Shown piece after piece: positions 62,448 to 64,000 of a stretch of DNA of 64,000 nt. Under the pieces are notes generated by a model that did not search any database, was not told the DNA's origin, and saw nothing but the letters and a program-made list of their open reading frames with translations. The translations under genes were made by a program, and so were the position numbers. Source of the DNA: Nodosilinea sp. FACHB-141 (GTDB lineage: Bacteria; Cyanobacteriota; Cyanobacteriia; Phormidesmidales; Phormidesmidaceae); NCBI RefSeq assembly GCF_014696135.1, contig NZ_JACJPP010000021.1, positions 1 to 64,000 of the forward strand. The letters are read 5' to 3'. The first letter of the stretch is position 1, and each line of letters starts with the position of its first letter.

Positions 62448-63629
62448 TTAGGCATTCGACAGTCGAGCCATCGCTTGACCGGCCAATGCGGCGTGGGTCT
62501 CGGCCAGCAGATGCGGAATTTTCTCGGCGTGAGGGCTGCGGCATAGGCATTCGGATAGATCTACCTGGCTCAGATTCTCGGCCTTTTCGCCAGGGAACCA
62601 GTGACCCGCGTTGCCCAGCATGTTGTAGCGAGCCTTGGCGTAGTCTTCCATATCAAAGGCGAGCAGCAGGTTGCGCAGCCGCAAAATAGCAGGGATGTTG
62701 ATGTGGCCCGGAGTCTCGTCGGCGCTGGGCAAACCGATTTTCCAGGTGTGCAGCCAGTCCTCGCCCAGTACAGTTTGGGCGTGGCGGTGCAGGCGATCGA
62801 GCACGGGTTTGAGGTGCGCGTCGGCGTCTTCTAGCAGAGGCAGGGTCTTGAGGTGTTCGTCAAAATCAGTGGGGCGCGCCGCACCAATGCTGAGGGTGTG
62901 CACCTGGGGATGGCTGAGGCAAAACAGATCGTTGAACACCATTGGGCTGAGCGGATTGCACAGGTCCACTAGCTTGGCCGGGGGACTGTAGAGGTGGCCC
63001 CCTTTATCGGATGGGCTAATGATGAAGACGCCGACATCGTGGCGCTGGGCGGTGTCGAGCGCAGCCCAGTTATCCTGATTCACGTAGTACCAGTGCAGGT
63101 TGACGTAGTCGAAGGCATCGGAGGCGATCGCTTGCTGAATCACTGCCGTCGGCGCATGGGTCGAAAAGCCAATAAACCGCACCCGCCCCTGGCGCTGAAA
63201 CTCGCGAGCCACCTCCATGCAGCCGCTAGGACGCAGGGTCCAATCTAAAATTTCGGCGGTGTTGATGCCGTGGAGGCCAAGCAGGTCGACAGTGTCTAAG
63301 CGCAGGTTGGCCAGCGATTGAGTTAGATTTTGGCGAAACTCAGCGGGGTCAGCCGTGGGGGAGACTTTAGTTTGCACAATCAGGCTCTCTCGCTCTAACC
63401 CCGGCAAAATCTGTCCCAGCTGAATTTCAGACGTGCCATAGCCCCGCGCGGTTTCGATATGGTTAATGCCCACCTCCAGCGCTCGGCGAATAGTGGCCTC
63501 TAAATTCTCCTGATTCTTGCGAGGAATATCGGTTGGCGGTACATCTTTCCATGAGTGCTGATACCGCATGCCACCGCAGGAAAATACGGGCATCTGAAGC
63601 TCAGTGCGACCAAAGCGGCGGTACTGCAT
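62448..63629 (-). CDS. Aldo/keto reductase family protein
   Basis: 393 residues. MQYRRFGRTELQMPVFSCGG, GINHIETARGYGTSEIQLGQ (catalytic Asp replaced by Glu, Tyr present), TVDLLGLHGINTAEILDW and GRVRFIGFSTHAPTAVIQQA follow AKR order. The C-terminal third resembles the ferredoxin-like tail of a subgroup, but only C-L-C-R-S-P-H remains of its cysteines, so an iron-sulfur cluster is unlikely. Aldehyde or ketone substrate unknown. Confidence 0.85.
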   Translation of the reverse strand: MQYRRFGRTELQMPVFSCGGMRYQHSWKDVPPTDIPRKNQENLEATIRRALEVGINHIETARGYGTSEIQLGQILPGLERESLIVQTKVSPTADPAEFRQNLTQSLANLRLDTVDLLGLHGINTAEILDWTLRPSGCMEVAREFQRQGRVRFIGFSTHAPTAVIQQAIASDAFDYVNLHWYYVNQDNWAALDTAQRHDVGVFIISPSDKGGHLYSPPAKLVDLCNPLSPMVFNDLFCLSHPQVHTLSIGAARPTDFDEHLKTLPLLEDADAHLKPVLDRLHRHAQTVLGEDWLHTWKIGLPSADETPGHINIPAILRLRNLLLAFDMEDYAKARYNMLGNAGHWFPGEKAENLSQVDLSECLCRSPHAEKIPHLLAETHAALAGQAMARLSNA

Positions 63630-63940
63630 AGGAGAATTTCACAAAAGGGCAAAGGGCTATCCCTCACGGTAGTTAAGGGATTGCTGGTTGTAAAGGTGCG
63701 CCTGAGGCAGGGGTGAGAAGAAAGGAGGTTGTAGGAATGCTCAGCCCGTCGAACAACAATGTAACCACAGAGACTAAAGCGTTCTACTAATTTAGCAGGA
63801 GGAGCAGATAGACCTTTAGCACGAGCCTCTCTACAGCTATGGGGGCAGATTGATCAAGAGTGCGTTTTAATGACCCCTTTGAGAGATAAGAAACCATTTT
63901 CATTTCGCAACCATGTGTGCAGTAGAGGAGCAAACTTCTA
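63630..63940. other. Promoter-bearing intergenic region
   Basis: 311 bp without a recognised gene. It separates the minus-strand AKR gene from a possible gene that leaves the window. Confidence 0.35.
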
Positions 63941-64000
63941 ATGCTCTTTCCAATGCTGTTCACCAAAAAGATTCATGTTTTACCACAAGAAGCGCTTGCA
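63941..64000 (+). CDS. Possible 5' end of a gene leaving the window
   Basis: ATG at 63941 with GAGGAG nine bases ahead opens MLFPMLFTKKIHVLPQEALA without a stop to the edge. An overlapping frame from ATG 63913 is also open but has no ribosome-binding site. Too short to name. Confidence 0.4.
   Translation, partial: MLFPMLFTKKIHVLPQEALA

Noticed and set aside
1-64000. tRNA, rRNA, tmRNA, RNase P RNA or known riboswitches
   Set aside because: No TpsiC-arm pattern or conserved core was recognised by eye in the intergenic regions; a covariance-model scan would be decisive.
1-64000. HIP1 octamers GCGATCGC as regulatory sites
   Set aside because: They recur throughout genes and gaps as is usual for cyanobacteria, so they carry no local meaning.

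Overview
The window is chromosomal DNA from a cyanobacterium, probably a filamentous or Leptolyngbya/Nodosilinea-like form. The evidence is direct: the start of psbA (photosystem II D1) lies at the left edge, and pcyA (phycocyanobilin synthesis), an RRM-type Rbp, a DUF1815 protein, a type-II NADH dehydrogenase and a FecR/CHASE2-cyclase pair are present. The HIP1 octamer GCGATCGC recurs very frequently throughout. Gene density is high, no tRNA or rRNA was recognised, and no complete insertion sequence, prophage or CRISPR array was seen.

Left part (1-21 kb): psbA (partial), a STAND/NB-ARC-TPR protein, a di-iron ferritin-like protein beside uppS, an old-yellow-enzyme reductase and thioredoxin divergent from an ArsR-type repressor with a TTCGAA dyad between them, a phosphoglucomutase/AI-2E exporter pair, an Uma2 nuclease-like gene, and a 1723-residue hybrid histidine kinase with nine PAS repeats. 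The kinase gene is bracketed by the intact Uma2 locus and a collapsed remnant of a second Uma2 locus. A methyltransferase pseudogene and an M1 aminopeptidase with HEAT repeats follow. Behind the aminopeptidase is a roughly 290-bp array of exactly phased 21-bp repeats.

Middle part (21-39 kb): a ferredoxin/metallo-beta-lactamase fusion, a TM2 protein, a GST-PPOX operon facing a TetR gene with two palindromic operators, an OsmC-LLM-Rof-like operon, alpha-glucan phosphorylase, small unknown genes, an RNA-binding protein, RbgA/YlqF, and a PadR gene divergent from a Coq4-family gene with dyad operators. A GMC oxidoreductase follows, itself bracketed by coq4 and a degenerate 3' fragment of a second coq4. 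Then come a universal stress protein, pgk and a glycosyltransferase, with a strong bidirectional terminator between the last two.

Right part (39-64 kb): a second AI-2E exporter, pcyA-gmk, DUF1499, aldehyde dehydrogenase, an 8-oxoguanine-deaminase-like amidohydrolase, a Rieske fusion protein, an Uma2/phytochelatin-synthase-like gene pair with an ATGA overlap, pirin, an SbmA/ABCD-type ABC exporter, DUF1815, lysC with four ACT domains, NDH-2, FecR plus CHASE2-adenylate cyclase, rpe and an aldo/keto reductase.

Most of the window is housekeeping and stress metabolism. No clear new multi-gene system is proven. The parts most worth a second look are the 21-bp repeat array, the two places where a gene is bracketed by an intact gene and its decayed copy, the Coq4/GMC/PadR locus in an organism group that makes plastoquinone rather than ubiquinone, a Rof-like protein in a phylum thought to lack Rho, and the small promoters with well-formed dyads. 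All names rest on reading motifs by eye; no database search was done.
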